Shown here: piece after piece, positions 63,820-64,000 of the stretch
Numbering within the stretch: the first letter of the stretch is position 1
How the letters are laid out: every line of letters begins with the position of its first letter
Assembly: GCF_004119495.1 (NCBI RefSeq)
Contig: NZ_NRQU01000002.1
Location: 62,001-126,000, forward strand
Origin: Flavobacterium sp. YO12
GTDB lineage: Bacteria; Bacteroidota; Bacteroidia; Flavobacteriales; Flavobacteriaceae
Direction: 5' to 3'
Length of the DNA stretch: 64,000 bases
The notes under the pieces: model-generated
What the model was told of the DNA's origin: nothing
Seen by the model: only the letters and a program-made list of their open reading frames with translations
The model's database searches: none
Program-made: the position numbers and the translations under genes

Positions 63820-63886
63820 AGAAAAATTTCAAAAAAATTATTAATTCTCTTTTTTGTACTTTTGGATTTCTATAAAAATAATTTAA

Positions 63887-64000
63887 ATGGAAAATATTAA
63901 GTCCTACGTTCAACAACATAAAGATCGGTTTATCAATGAATTGATCGAATTATTAAAGATTCCGTCGGTTAGTGCTGACACCGCATACTCACAAGATGTT
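63887..64000 (+). CDS. M20 family dipeptidase, N-terminus only (cut by the window edge)
   Basis: The first 38 codons read MENIKSYVQQHKDRFINELIELLKIPSVSADTAYSQDV, the N-terminal helix and IPSVS turn of M20 metallopeptidases of the dipeptidase/CNDP type. The ATG at 63887 follows a TACTTTTG -7-like box (63857-63864). The zinc ligands lie beyond the window. Confidence 0.75.
   Translation, partial: MENIKSYVQQHKDRFINELIELLKIPSVSADTAYSQDV

Overview
The window is a piece of a low-GC Bacteroidetes chromosome, most likely Flavobacterium or a close relative. The pointers are a DnaQ-DnaE fused replicative polymerase, a bifunctional MurF-alanine racemase, TonB receptors with carboxypeptidase-like N-terminal domains, tRNAs without encoded CCA, and promoters of the Bacteroidetes type (TTG, 18-19 nt, TAnnTTTG). 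It is mostly core and household chromosome. There is no integrase, transposase, rRNA operon or CRISPR array.

Layout. 1-4233 (minus): leucine biosynthesis (isopropylmalate synthase cut by the window edge, a methyltransferase, leuD, leuC). 4831-11052 (plus): a DUF417-like membrane protein, dnaE and an outer-membrane barrel protein. 11274-17655 (minus): a Gfo/Idh/MocA oxidoreductase, prolyl oligopeptidase, and a TonB receptor paired with a small Cys/His-rich protein. 17877-24165: outer-membrane and PAP2-like proteins, murF-alr, mscL, asd and a SUKH protein. 24236-26775 (minus): ferredoxin, a secreted protein, NifU-like and Mrp Fe-S factors. 27181-36459: an L,D-transpeptidase and a regulated export module. 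36704-40787 (minus): an alkyltransferase-like protein, LysE, TrmB, Amt and an NTF2-like secreted protein. 40973-48551: a repeat lipoprotein, a secreted flavodoxin-RidA fusion, HPF, small paralogous proteins, an HNH nuclease and a frameshifted AsmA-like gene. 48798-59223 (plus): thioredoxin, M1 aminopeptidase, a DUF58 protein, two identical tRNA-Asp genes, an AraC regulator and a complete TolC/EmrA/EmrB-type efflux operon. 59521-64000: a HAD phosphatase, small membrane and XRE genes, a methyltransferase, tRNA-Leu and the start of an M20 dipeptidase.

The best-supported regulatory unit is at 28885-36459. A leftward operon (membrane-fusion protein, ABC ATPase, FtsX-type permease) diverges from a sigma-54 response regulator and its histidine kinase. 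The divergent region holds a good -24/-12 promoter facing the transporter and two tandem inverted repeats 22 bp apart at enhancer distance. This gives a readable circuit: kinase, enhancer-binding regulator, sigma-54 promoter, exporter.

Three genes (FtsX permease, AsmA-like protein, a small membrane protein) are each split by a single extra base in an A6 or A7 run. This looks more like systematic homopolymer error than three separate gene losses. The intergenic space is crowded with inverted repeats of at least four families. One family of about 100 bp has six full and two half copies, and its two arms change together from copy to copy. The least explained items are that repeat family, a structured leader in front of a small paralogous protein (44777-44914), a lipoprotein with three copies of an NPxHGxPGHRCDIAVGAPL motif, and the Cys/His-rich partner of the TonB receptor.
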